A stretch of 55,135 nt of DNA from a bacterium (lineage in GTDB: Bacteria; Vulcanimicrobiota; Xenobia; Xenobiales; JADMJV01), in assembly GCA_018266105.1 (NCBI GenBank), contig JAFEBA010000090.1:1-55135 (forward strand), written 5' to 3'. This document shows, in pieces, positions 24,021 to 32,455 of the stretch (position 1 is the first letter of the stretch; each line of letters begins with the position of its first letter). Position numbers and translations under genes: made by a program. Under the pieces are notes generated by a model that searched no databases, was not told the origin of the DNA, and saw only the letters and a list, made by a program, of their open reading frames with translations.

Positions 24021-26081
24021 ATGAGAATTGTCGGAACCCTGATCATCATGGCCGTAACGGGCTATTTCTTTATCAAACAGATGATGCGTTTATGGGGCTA
24101 CATGCAGGTGGCTCAAAAATCGCCGGAGCGCTTCGATAAGCCGGGAGAACGCATCGTTGACCTGATCTACTATGGGTTCTTGCAACGACGCCTGCTCAAC
24201 CGGGCCTACGGCGGCTCGATGCACGTGATGATCTTTTGGGGCTTCTGCGTGCTGGCCATTGCTAACCTGACGCTGATTTTGCGAGGTTTCCGGGGTCCTG
24301 AATTCAGCCTGCCCTTCCTGGCCGAAAACGAGCCTGTGGGTATGGTCTATAACGCGATCAAAGAAGTGTTTATGGCCATGGTGATGCTGGGGGTGGGCAT
24401 GGCTCTATATCGCCGACTCATCTGGCGCCCCCGTTTCCCTGAACCGTCCAACGAAGCTTTGATTATTCTCGTGATCATCGGCTCCCTGATGCTGGTCGAG
24501 TTCGTTCAGGGCGGTTGCGCGATGGCGCTGAAGAACATCACCGCCAGCGATACCGAGCTGATTCCCAGTCATCTATTTACCTACCGCATCGGCCAGGGCT
24601 TCCTGAACATGGGCCTGGAGCAGGGGACGCTGGAAACGACTCAGGAAGTGGCCTGGTGGATTAACCTGATGCTGGTGCTCGGATTTGGTGCCTATTTGCC
24701 CTACTCCAAGCACTTCCATATCATCACCAGTCTTCCTAATGTCTTTATGCGCCGTAAGTATCCTTATGGCCAGTTGACCAAGCCGGACATGGAGAAGGAA
24801 GAGTTCGGCATCGCCCAGATCGACGGCTTCAACTGGAAGAACATGTTCGACTGGTACAGCTGCACCGAGTGCGGGCGCTGCACCTCGCAATGTCCGGCCT
24901 TTGCCAGCGGCAAGCCTCTCCACCCGAAGAAGATTACTGAACAACTGCGTGACGAGCTGGTGGACAATAAGGGCGGCGAATTCGTGAAGAAGTCGGCCGA
25001 GGCTCGGGCCAAGGGTGAGACCCCTGAGGCCCCCGAGACCATCATCCAGGATCGTCTCAGTGCCATTTCTGAGGAGGCGCTGTTTTCTTGCACCACCTGT
25101 CGGGCCTGTGAGGAGGCCTGCCCGGTTTTCATTGAGTATGTTCAAGAGATCATTGATATGCGTCGCTACCTGGTCCAGGTAGAGGGTCGCTTCCCCAAAG
25201 AGGTTGAGCGTTCGTTCAAAAATATGGAGAACAATTACAATCCCTGGGGCTTTGGCTTTGCCACCCGCGGCGATTGGGCCAAAGAGTTCGACATCAAGGA
25301 ACTTTCTGAGGATCCGGGTGAGCTGGATGTGGTCTTCTGGGTTGGGTGCGCCGGCTCTTTTGATGAGCGCAACAAGAAGGTCACGGCCGCTCTGGTCAAG
25401 GTGATGAAGGCTGCTGGCCTGCGTTTTGCGATCTTGGGTAAGGAAGAAGCCTGCACTGGAGACCCTGCTCGACGGATCGGCAACGAGTATCTCTATCAGG
25501 TGCTGGCTGAGCAGAACGTGACCGCACTCAATCAATACAATGTCAAGAAGATCGTTACGGCCTGCCCGCACTGCTTCAATACCATCAAGAACGAATACAC
25601 TCAGTTCGGCGGCAACTATGAAGTGATCCATCATACCGAACTGATTCATCAGCTGATGAACGAAGGCAAGATCAAGCTCAAGCCTGGCACCGTGCTGGAC
25701 GCCACCTTCCACGATAGCTGCTATCTGGGTCGTTACAACGATATCTATGAGCAGCCGCGCGAGGCTCTGCAGTCCGCCGGTCTGCGCCTTCAGGAAATGG
25801 GCCCCTCTCGCTCCACCGGTCGCTGTTGCGGCGCTGGCGGTGGCCGGATGTGGATGGAGGAGCACGGCACCAAGGTCAACGACATGCGTCTCGGGGATGC
25901 TCTGGCCCTGGCCGTGCAGCCCAAGGTGATTGCTTCGGCCTGCCCCTTCTGTCTGACCATGTTAAGTGACGCAGTCAGCACCAAGGACCTGCAAGACAAG
26001 ATTCAGACTCGCGACGTGGTGGAAATCGTGGCCGAGGCTCTGGTTTTACCCGCTGAGGTGGGCGGCTCGTCGGCCCACTGA
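24021..26081 (+). CDS. membrane (Fe-S) oxidoreductase, FadF/HdrD-like (ETF:quinone type)
   Basis: A 686-residue protein from ATG 24021. The first 230 residues hold about five or six helices of a NarI-like cytochrome b/quinone domain with several His. Then two [4Fe-4S] clusters: CTECGRCTSQCP and CTTCRACEEACP. The C-terminal half has the CCG domains of heterodisulfide reductase D: CTGDPARRIGNE, CPHCFNTIKNEY, HDSCYLGRYND, GRCCGAGGGRMW and ACPFCLTML. Proteins with this layout pass electrons between a soluble donor, commonly electron-transfer flavoprotein from acyl-CoA oxidation, and the menaquinone pool. No etf genes are adjacent. A strong terminator follows. Confidence 0.9.
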   Translation: MRIVGTLIIMAVTGYFFIKQMMRLWGYMQVAQKSPERFDKPGERIVDLIYYGFLQRRLLNRAYGGSMHVMIFWGFCVLAIANLTLILRGFRGPEFSLPFLAENEPVGMVYNAIKEVFMAMVMLGVGMALYRRLIWRPRFPEPSNEALIILVIIGSLMLVEFVQGGCAMALKNITASDTELIPSHLFTYRIGQGFLNMGLEQGTLETTQEVAWWINLMLVLGFGAYLPYSKHFHIITSLPNVFMRRKYPYGQLTKPDMEKEEFGIAQIDGFNWKNMFDWYSCTECGRCTSQCPAFASGKPLHPKKITEQLRDELVDNKGGEFVKKSAEARAKGETPEAPETIIQDRLSAISEEALFSCTTCRACEEACPVFIEYVQEIIDMRRYLVQVEGRFPKEVERSFKNMENNYNPWGFGFATRGDWAKEFDIKELSEDPGELDVVFWVGCAGSFDERNKKVTAALVKVMKAAGLRFAILGKEEACTGDPARRIGNEYLYQVLAEQNVTALNQYNVKKIVTACPHCFNTIKNEYTQFGGNYEVIHHTELIHQLMNEGKIKLKPGTVLDATFHDSCYLGRYNDIYEQPREALQSAGLRLQEMGPSRSTGRCCGAGGGRMWMEEHGTKVNDMRLGDALALAVQPKVIASACPFCLTMLSDAVSTKDLQDKIQTRDVVEIVAEALVLPAEVGGSSAH

Positions 26082-26128
26082 GGCCTGTTGGGAGGCGACG
26101 ACCGGCCCCGCGCCGGTGCCGCACTTAG

Positions 26129-26166
26129 AAAATGAAGAGGCACCGCAACAGGTGCCTCTTCATTTT
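26129..26166 (+). terminator. strong bidirectional-looking terminator
   Basis: A 16-bp stem AAAATGAAGAGGCACC/GGTGCCTCTTCATTTT with loop GCAACA, ending in TTTTTT on the plus strand and preceded by an A-run that would be a T-run on the minus strand. It starts 48 bases after the Fe-S oxidoreductase stop. Confidence 0.9.
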
Positions 26167-26171
26167 TTCTG

Positions 26172-26587
26172 ACCCCTGGCCGATTGGCTAGTCTCATGCG
26201 CTCTGTTTGTGAAATCGAATCGGCGCAACCTGGGCGAGGAGTGACTTTTTTTGGATTCTTCCGTTGGTTCTTGTTTAGGGCAGGGCTCGGAGCGGCAGAC
26301 AAGAGCTTGCTTTGAGTGCGTCCGACCAGAAGGGGAGGTCTCGACAGGTACCCAAAACTATGTAAGCCCGTTTAACTCGTCCTCGGAAGAGCCATAAATC
26401 AAGCCCGAGGGTACGAATTTTGGACAACAGGGATTCATCCGGAGAAATCCGGGGAATGTTGGCCGATGTCGGGGGAGGGAAAGCGTAGGACAGCCTAGAA
26501 CGCCTGGGCGCCCCCAAGGGCGCACGCTGTGTCCACAGTGGAACAGGTTGTTTGAAGCTGCCACCTCTGGCCCCGCTTCGGTAAGTT
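26172..26587. other. gene-free stretch with several inverted repeats
   Basis: More than 400 bases without a convincing gene on either strand; the short frames on the minus strand lack family features. It contains inverted repeats: CCTCGG...CCGAGG (around 26382-26412), GTACCC...GGGTAC (around 26348-26415), CCGGA-GAAA-TCCGG with a GNRA-type loop (around 26440-26454), and GCGCCC-CCAA-GGGCGC (around 26506-26523). This could be a structured RNA or a long regulated leader of the polA-like gene. It does not match tRNA, tmRNA, RNase P or SRP RNA hallmarks that I know. Confidence 0.35.
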
Positions 26588-26605
26588 AGGAGACTAAATC
26601 ATCGG

Positions 26606-29371
26606 ATGACCACCAATACGGAACCCAAGTCGAAACTCTTTCTCATTGACGGCAACGGACTTGCCTACCGCGCATTTTACGCGGTTCCTCCTGTGCAGAC
26701 CGCCAATGGCATTCCCACCCACGCCGTAGCCGGCTTCTTCGAGCTGATGATCCGTCTCTTAGCCAAGGAGAAGCCAACTCACGTCGCGGTTGCCTTCGAC
26801 AAAGGCGTTCCTACCGAACGAGTGGCTGATTATCACGATTTCAACGCTCAGCGCGTGGAAATGCCGGAAGACCTGGCTTCTCAGTTGCCCACGATCGAAG
26901 ATATGATTCGAGCCCTGGGTGTCCAGGTGTTTCGCGTTCGTGGTCACCAGGGTGACGATTGTCTGGGCACCATCGCCTCCCAGGCGGCCGAGCGCGGAAT
27001 GGATGTTCTCATCCTCTCCGGTGACCTGGATTTGTTGCAGTTGGTGGGCCCACGCGTCCAGGTCATGACCTTCCGTCGGGGTTTGACGGACCTGATGGTT
27101 TACGATGAGGATACAGTCAAGAAGCGTTTCAATCTGCTGCCCTATCAGCTGGCGGATCTGCGCGCCCTGGCAGGGGACTCCTCGGAGAACATCACCGGAG
27201 TACCCGGTATCGGTGAAGTGACCGCCAAAAAGCTGCTTTCGCAGCACGGCAGCCTCGACGACCTGCTTAATTCGCTGGACCAGTTGCCCGCAAAGTGGCG
27301 CAACCCCCTCTCCGAGCACCGGGCTGAAGCTCTGGACTTCCGGACCCGCGCCGCCATTCGCACCAACCTCGACCTCAAGGTGGACTGGGAGCAGTGCCAG
27401 TTCCGGGGCGTCTCGACCTGGCGTCTCAAGGATATCTTTGCTCGCCTCGAGCTTACAGAGTTGATGAACAGCTTGTTGGAGCGCGAACCGATCGAGGTTC
27501 ACGAGCCTATCGCTCAGCCCGAAGTCGAAGTGCTGGTCGGAAAGAAGGGCAAGACCGCCCTGTCCAATCTGGTCAAGAAGAGCAAAGATCCCATCGACAT
27601 GCTGTTGCTGGGTTCTGGCGACGAGTGGGTTGGACTGATTCTGGCCTGCGGTGATGAGCCGGCCAAGCTGATTCCTTTCACGGGAGTCGAGTCCGCTCTG
27701 ACCGCCGATGAGGTGATTAAGGCTCTGCGCCCGGCTCTGAAAGACCCGGAGCGCCGCAAGAACGTCCACAATATGAGGGCTTTCTTGATGATGGAGCTGT
27801 CCGACGGTCTTCTGCCCGAGCACAACTTCTTTGACGTCGCCATCGCCTCCCACCTGATTGATTCGGTGGAGGGCAATCCCTGGTTCGACGAAATCTGTCG
27901 TCGCCACGGAATCGAGATTCCCGGTGAAGGCGCTCTGTTGGGTCGGGGAGGCGGCGCTCGCAAGCTGTCCCAAGTTCCCGTCGAGGAGTTGTCCCGTTGG
28001 GCTGGTCTGCGTATTCAGGGTCTGCGGCGTCTGGCGCAAACCCTGGAGGGCCGCCTTCGGTCCGAGAATATGTGGGATCAGTTCTCTACCGTTGACCAGC
28101 CCCTGGCCTGGGTCTATGCCCAGATGGAGCGCACCGGTGCTGTCCTCGATCAGAAACAGTTGGATGGTTTCGCCAAGACTCTTAAAGAAAAGCGCGACGC
28201 CTGCCACGCTCAGGTTCAGAAGATGGGCGGCGGCAAGTTTGATGTGGATGATCCCCGCGAACTGGCCGAAGTTCTCTTCGATAAGCTGGGTCTGGCCGTG
28301 CCGTCTCGTCCCAAGAATGGTTCGCCTATCGGTCCTGACGTAGTGGCCCAGGTGGCCACGCTGCACCCCATCGGGGATGTGCTGCGCGACTACCGCAGCC
28401 TGCGCGACCTGCTGGATAGCTTCCAGAAGGCGCGCCCGCTGCTGGCCGAGCCTCGTTACGGCTGGTTCCACCGCCTGGCTCAGAACCCGGTGGCCAGTTC
28501 CGAGCGACTGTTGTGGATGGGGCCGGGCGCCGTTGGTGGGGCCGTGGCGACCTTCAATCGGCTGCTGGGTGAGATCGAGTTGCTGCCCAACTCCAGCTAT
28601 CGTCAGGAGTTCGAGGAAATGTTCCTCAAGGCTCTGGGCGCACGCGACACCAAGCGTTCGCTCCTGGGTATCAGCTACACTCAGCTTCCGCTGCGAGTGG
28701 CTGCTCATTTGGCTCAGGATGCCGAGTTGATCAAGGCCTTCGCCCGCGGAGAGGATGTCGAGCAAGTGCTCTTCAATTTGCTCCCAGAGGACATTCAGCA
28801 GGAGACGGGTCGAGAGATTCTCGATGTGTTGTTGGGTTCGATTGGGCGGCATCGCTTCGCCCAAAGTCAGGGCCTATCGCTGGCCGAAGCTGGCGACCGG
28901 ATGCGCCAGTCGCTGAAGAGCCTGTATGAACGCTTTCCGGGTTTGCACACTTACGCCGATGGGCAGCTGAATCAGGCTCGCACCATGGGTTGGGTGAGCA
29001 GCATTCGAGGTCGCCGTCGCAGCCTGCCCGAGATTTCCAGTCGAAACTCGGATATCCGTAGCACGGCTGAGCGGGTGGCCCGCAGTGCCGCGATTCAGGC
29101 CAGTTCGGCGGATATCCTCAAGGTGGTGCTGGTGGAGATTCATCAGTTGATCCACTCGGCCAAGTTGCCGGCCACCTTCTCTCTGCAGTTGCGCGACGAG
29201 GTGGTGCTGGAGGTTGATCCCAAGCACCATCTGCGAGTGCTCAAAGAGGTGGAGCGTGTGCTCGAAGCCCGTCTTAAAGACGTGCTGCGGGTGCCGCTTC
29301 AGACTCGGGCTCGCACGGGCAACGACCTGGTGGAAACCCAGGAAATAGAATTGGCGGTTGCTGGCCGCTAA
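26606..29371 (+). CDS. DNA polymerase I homologue with 5' nuclease domain and degenerate polymerase site
   Basis: A 921-residue protein, close to the usual Pol I length. AGGAGA at 26588-26593 supports ATG 26606. Residues 8-290 are a 5'-nuclease: LFLIDGNGLAYRAF, HQGDDCLGTIA (usually EADD), ILSGDLDLLQLV and GDSSENITGVPGIG (usually SDN). The polymerase part aligns in order but its catalysis is gone: motif A (D-Y-S-Q-I-E-L-R) reads S-Y-T-Q-L-P-L-R, with Ser690 for the metal-binding Asp; motif B has lost its Lys and Tyr; motif C reads LQLRDEVVLEV, keeping only Asp864-Glu865. The TATGRLSS template motif is also lost. Likely a flap/gap nuclease with a structural DNA-holding domain; a genuine polA should exist elsewhere in the genome. 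Confidence 0.88.
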   Translation: MTTNTEPKSKLFLIDGNGLAYRAFYAVPPVQTANGIPTHAVAGFFELMIRLLAKEKPTHVAVAFDKGVPTERVADYHDFNAQRVEMPEDLASQLPTIEDMIRALGVQVFRVRGHQGDDCLGTIASQAAERGMDVLILSGDLDLLQLVGPRVQVMTFRRGLTDLMVYDEDTVKKRFNLLPYQLADLRALAGDSSENITGVPGIGEVTAKKLLSQHGSLDDLLNSLDQLPAKWRNPLSEHRAEALDFRTRAAIRTNLDLKVDWEQCQFRGVSTWRLKDIFARLELTELMNSLLEREPIEVHEPIAQPEVEVLVGKKGKTALSNLVKKSKDPIDMLLLGSGDEWVGLILACGDEPAKLIPFTGVESALTADEVIKALRPALKDPERRKNVHNMRAFLMMELSDGLLPEHNFFDVAIASHLIDSVEGNPWFDEICRRHGIEIPGEGALLGRGGGARKLSQVPVEELSRWAGLRIQGLRRLAQTLEGRLRSENMWDQFSTVDQPLAWVYAQMERTGAVLDQKQLDGFAKTLKEKRDACHAQVQKMGGGKFDVDDPRELAEVLFDKLGLAVPSRPKNGSPIGPDVVAQVATLHPIGDVLRDYRSLRDLLDSFQKARPLLAEPRYGWFHRLAQNPVASSERLLWMGPGAVGGAVATFNRLLGEIELLPNSSYRQEFEEMFLKALGARDTKRSLLGISYTQLPLRVAAHLAQDAELIKAFARGEDVEQVLFNLLPEDIQQETGREILDVLLGSIGRHRFAQSQGLSLAEAGDRMRQSLKSLYERFPGLHTYADGQLNQARTMGWVSSIRGRRRSLPEISSRNSDIRSTAERVARSAAIQASSADILKVVLVEIHQLIHSAKLPATFSLQLRDEVVLEVDPKHHLRVLKEVERVLEARLKDVLRVPLQTRARTGNDLVETQEIELAVAGR

Positions 29372-29404
29372 ATCGGAGCCATCTGCTTTGCGAGGGTATC
29401 GATG

Positions 29405-29436
29405 ATCCGGGCAAGTCACCCACGATTTGCCCGGAT
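29405..29436 (+). terminator. probable terminator after the polA-like gene
   Basis: A 10-bp stem ATCCGGGCAA/TTGCCCGGAT with a 12-base loop, followed by TCTTTC. The T-tract is poor, so termination may be partial. It starts 34 bases after the stop codon. Confidence 0.55.
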
Positions 29437-29538
29437 TCTTTCGCAAAATAGGCAATGGGGGGATAAAATGAGGAGAGGAATCGTTTCCTCGACTAGAGAA
29501 CCGCAGGCACCCAACGCAATCACAGCGATGGCGGATGG

Positions 29539-29574
29539 AGCGATTGGCAACTTGCGACGCAAGTGCCAATCGCT
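29539..29574 (+). promoter_or_regulatory. leader hairpin upstream of rpsA
   Basis: AGCGATTGGCA and CTTGCG pair with CGCAAG and TGCCAATCGCT, giving about 17 bp with one bulged A (29550) and a very tight apex around A29557. It ends 36 bases before the S1 start and is not followed by T-runs, so it is not a plain terminator. S1 commonly represses its own mRNA through leader structure; this hairpin is a candidate site (inference). Confidence 0.45.
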
Positions 29575-29610
29575 TCGGGGGCCCGCCCCACACTAAGGAG
29601 CACAACCAAC

Positions 29611-30894
29611 ATGACCAACACCGAGCCGACGACCGAAGAACAGAACGAGACTGCAGCTACTTCAGATCACGAAAATGCTGACGCAGGCGAATCCATGGAA
29701 AGCCTGATGGCTGCCCAGGATGCCATGGACGAGGCTTTCAAGCCCGGCCAATTGCTGAGCGGCAAAGTCGTGCGTATCGATTCCGAAGGAGTGCTGGTTG
29801 ACGTCGGCTACAAGACCGAAGGCGTGATTCCCCTCCACCAGTTGTCCCACCGCAAGGACATCGATCCTAATGAGGTGGTCAAGGTGGGTGAACAGGTGGA
29901 CGTGACCGTCACCCGTGTGGAAGGAGCCGAGGGCACTCTGATTCTGTCCAAGAAGAGAGCCGACCTGGAGTCCGCCTGGTTCCGAGTCATCAAAGCCCAC
30001 GAAACCGGCGAAGTTCTGACCGCTACCTGTACCGAGCAGGTCAAGGGTGGCCTGATTGTAGACCTGGGACTGCGCGGATTTGTGCCCGCCTCTCACGTCG
30101 ACCTTCGTCCCGTGCACGACCTCTCCGACTACGTCGGCGAGTCGCTTGAACTCAAGGTTCTGGAGATCGACAAACCTCGCCGCAAGGTGGTGCTGTCACG
30201 TAAGAAGGCTCTTGAGGAGCAGCGCGGCAAGATGCGCGAGAACACCATGAAGAATCTGGAAGAAGGTCAGATCGTGAGCGGCACTGTTGCTCGTCTGACC
30301 AACTTCGGTGCCTTCATCAATCTCGGCGGTGCTGACGGTCTGGTCCACATCTCTGAGCTCTCCTGGAAGCGCATCAAGCATCCCAATGAGGTGGTGCGGG
30401 TGGGCGAGCCGGTGGACGTGCGCGTTCTCTCGGTCAGTCCCGAAAAGGACCGCATTTCGCTCTCCCTGCGTCAGGCTCGTCCTGACCCCTGGACGACGGC
30501 CGTTGAAAGCATGCGCATTAACGACATCGTGCCGGGCAAGGTTAGCAAGCTGGCCAAGAACTACGTCTTCGTCGAGATCGCCGACGGCGTCGAAGGTCTG
30601 GTGCCGATCAGCGAGCTGGCGGATTTCCGCGTGACCAAGCCGGCCGAGCACTTCAAGCCGGACCAGGAAGTCAAGGTCAAGGTTCTGGAAATCAAGCCCG
30701 ACAGCCGTCGCATTCTGCTCTCTATCCGCCAGGCGGGTGGCGGCAGTGGTGGCGGCCGCGGAGAGAACGTGACCAGCACCCGTGGCGACGGCAACTCCGG
30801 ATTCACCATTGGCGACCGTCTGCAGGGACAACTGGCCCAGTTCCTGCCCTCCAATTCTGAGGCGTCCGAGTCTGGCGAGAAGCCGGCCGAGTAA
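29611..30894 (+). CDS. rpsA: ribosomal protein S1 (four S1 domains)
   Basis: A 427-residue protein from ATG 29611 with AAGGAGC at 29597-29603. After an acidic N-terminal tail come four OB-fold S1 repeats, starting about residues 37 (GQLLSGKVVRIDSEGVLVDVG), 122 (TATCTEQVKGGLIVDLG), 211 (GQIVSGTVARLTNFGAFINLG) and 299 (IVPGKVSKLAKNYVFVEI). It ends in a Gly-rich tail. S1 recruits mRNA to the 30S subunit; four-domain forms are usual outside Proteobacteria, which have six. The coaE gene follows after 3 bases, so the two are co-transcribed. Confidence 0.9.
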   Translation: MTNTEPTTEEQNETAATSDHENADAGESMESLMAAQDAMDEAFKPGQLLSGKVVRIDSEGVLVDVGYKTEGVIPLHQLSHRKDIDPNEVVKVGEQVDVTVTRVEGAEGTLILSKKRADLESAWFRVIKAHETGEVLTATCTEQVKGGLIVDLGLRGFVPASHVDLRPVHDLSDYVGESLELKVLEIDKPRRKVVLSRKKALEEQRGKMRENTMKNLEEGQIVSGTVARLTNFGAFINLGGADGLVHISELSWKRIKHPNEVVRVGEPVDVRVLSVSPEKDRISLSLRQARPDPWTTAVESMRINDIVPGKVSKLAKNYVFVEIADGVEGLVPISELADFRVTKPAEHFKPDQEVKVKVLEIKPDSRRILLSIRQAGGGSGGGRGENVTSTRGDGNSGFTIGDRLQGQLAQFLPSNSEASESGEKPAE

Positions 30895-30897
30895 TTC

Positions 30898-31482
30898 GTG
30901 CGCGTCGGCCTGACTGGCGGTATTGCCTCTGGCAAGAGCGCTGTGGCCGAGATTCTGAAAAATGAAAACATCCCGGTGGTCGACGCCGATGAAGTGAGCC
31001 GGGCCGTTATGCGGCCTGGCTCACCTCTTTTTCTCCAAATTGTACAGGCGTTTGGTCATGACGTGTTGAACCCTGAGGGCGACCTGGACCGGGTGGCATT
31101 GGGCGAGAAGGTGTTTTCCAATCCGCAAGCATTGGAGCGCCTGAACGGCCTGACTCACCCTGTGATCTGGGCGGAAATGCAGCGGCAGGTTCGTCAGCTC
31201 GAGCAAACTCATCCCGTGGTGGTGGTCATGGTTCCCTTGCTCCTCGAGAATGGGCGCCAGGACTTCGTGGATGAAGTCTGGGTTGTGAGCCTGCCGCGGG
31301 ATGTGCAGAAAGCGAGACTGATGGCGCGCAACCAACTCACCGAAGCCCAGGCCGAAGCCCGAATATCGGCTCAGATGCCTCTGGCGGACAAGCTCAAGCT
31401 GGCCGACCGGGTGATTGATAATTCCGGCGATCAGCTGCAGTTGCGCCAGTCCCTGCTCCAACTTTTGAATCAACTGCGTTGA
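30898..31482 (+). CDS. coaE: dephospho-CoA kinase
   Basis: A 194-residue protein of normal length. Walker A is GLTGGIASGKSAV, followed by VVDADEVSRAVM (the D-A-D substrate motif) and LTHPVIWAEM; VPLLLENG is the conserved P-L-L-x-E segment. It phosphorylates the ribose 3'-OH of dephospho-CoA, the last step of coenzyme A synthesis. The start is GTG 30898, 3 bases after rpsA. Its TGA overlaps the TTG start of the next gene. Confidence 0.94.
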   Translation: MRVGLTGGIASGKSAVAEILKNENIPVVDADEVSRAVMRPGSPLFLQIVQAFGHDVLNPEGDLDRVALGEKVFSNPQALERLNGLTHPVIWAEMQRQVRQLEQTHPVVVVMVPLLLENGRQDFVDEVWVVSLPRDVQKARLMARNQLTEAQAEARISAQMPLADKLKLADRVIDNSGDQLQLRQSLLQLLNQLR

Positions 31483-32141
31483 GCGCTCAACCCAGACGTA
31501 AGCCCACCCGCTCCCGTACGGGCTGGAATGTGCGCCGTCCGCGGGACGGGAAGATCAGTACAAGGCGGCCCGGTTTGGGCTGGGTTCGCTGGCTGTTTTT
31601 CTGGCTGGCTCTGGCCGTTCTTGCCGCCTGGGCCTGGCCCCAGCCCTCGGTGCAGCGATTGCGTTATCCTCTCCTTTTTCGTGAGGTGGTGCTGCGCGAG
31701 TCTAAACGGGCTCAGTTGCCTCCATCGCTGGTGGCTGCCGTCATTTTGCAGGAATCCGAATTTCATCCCGCCGCCTGTTCTTCGGTGGGCGCGCGCGGCC
31801 TGATGCAGTTGATGCCCGAGACGGCCGAATGGATTCACCAATCGCTTGAAAGTCGAGAGGGTAAACCGGATTTACTGGAGCCGACCACCAATGTGCGTCT
31901 GGGGAGTACCTATTTGAATTACCTTAGAGATCGTTTTGGTTCGGATCCTGTCGCGATATTGGCTGCGTATAACGCGGGTCCCCAGCAAACCGAGGATTGG
32001 ATGGCCCACGTTCAGGGGGATGACTTCCGAGTTAGCGACATCCCCTTCGCCGAGACGCGTTGTTACGTGGAGGCGGTGCTCAACAGTGAGAGAATGTACC
32101 GGGAACTCTATCCCGAGCTAAGGACAACTTATCATGAGTGA
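31479..32141 (+). CDS. membrane-anchored lytic transglycosylase (SLT domain)
   Basis: A 220-residue protein from TTG 31479 (TTGA overlap). A basic N-terminus and one helix (about residues 37-54) anchor it; the SLT domain then has ILQESEFHP (catalytic Glu), SVGARGLMQLMPETA and AAYNAGP, all hallmark motifs. It cleaves glycan strands of peptidoglycan with formation of 1,6-anhydro-muramic ends. It is the first of a cell-wall gene run to 35906. Confidence 0.92.
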   Translation: MSAQPRRKPTRSRTGWNVRRPRDGKISTRRPGLGWVRWLFFWLALAVLAAWAWPQPSVQRLRYPLLFREVVLRESKRAQLPPSLVAAVILQESEFHPAACSSVGARGLMQLMPETAEWIHQSLESREGKPDLLEPTTNVRLGSTYLNYLRDRFGSDPVAILAAYNAGPQQTEDWMAHVQGDDFRVSDIPFAETRCYVEAVLNSERMYRELYPELRTTYHE

Positions 32142-32454
32142 AATCAAACAAGAGCAAAACGGTCCGCGCAGCGACCTTTCCTCCAGTCTGGATAAGGACG
32201 TGCTGGTCAGATTTCGGTCCAAAGAGTATCAAGACCAGCTGGGCCTGGGTGCGGAATGCGCCGGGCGTTTGGTGGGTGTGGATCGCTATGGTCTCTGGCT
32301 GGAGCCAGCCGAGCAGCGCAAACAGGCGTTGGCCTCGAGCGAGGCGGTTCCTCACTACTTCGTGCCCTGGCCCGAGATTTTGACGGTAGTTCGTCGTCAG
32401 GACGCCAGTCTGTTTCAGACCAAGAAAGAATATCGGGGCCTGCGACCTCAATAA
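32134..32454 (+). CDS. hypothetical protein, 106 residues
   Basis: A soluble small protein, ATG 32134, overlapping the transglycosylase gene by 8 bases. Its pattern (V-R-F-R-S-K-E-Y, G-R-L-V-G-V-D-R-Y-G-L-W-L-E-P, Y-F-V-P-W-P-E-I-L-T-V-V) looks like a small beta-barrel of the Sm/Hfq-like or ribosome-binding type, but this is only a visual impression. It is held tightly within the wall operon, 1 base before the next start. Confidence 0.7.
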   Translation: MSEIKQEQNGPRSDLSSSLDKDVLVRFRSKEYQDQLGLGAECAGRLVGVDRYGLWLEPAEQRKQALASSEAVPHYFVPWPEILTVVRRQDASLFQTKKEYRGLRPQ

Positions 32455-32455
32455 G

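Noticed and set aside
24573..25865. 430-codon open frame antisense to the Fe-S oxidoreductase gene
   Set aside because: The sense strand carries all cluster-binding Cys motifs; the antisense product has no family features or ribosome site.
26172..26587. tRNA, tmRNA, RNase P, SRP or 6S RNA gene
   Set aside because: No TpsiC arm, no CCA-type end and none of the conserved motifs of these RNAs could be found; only generic hairpins are seen.
26759..28864. 701-codon open frame antisense to the polA-like gene
   Set aside because: Codon-bias shadow: the sense frame aligns with Pol I throughout, while the antisense product is Leu/Gln/His-rich with no recognisable domain.
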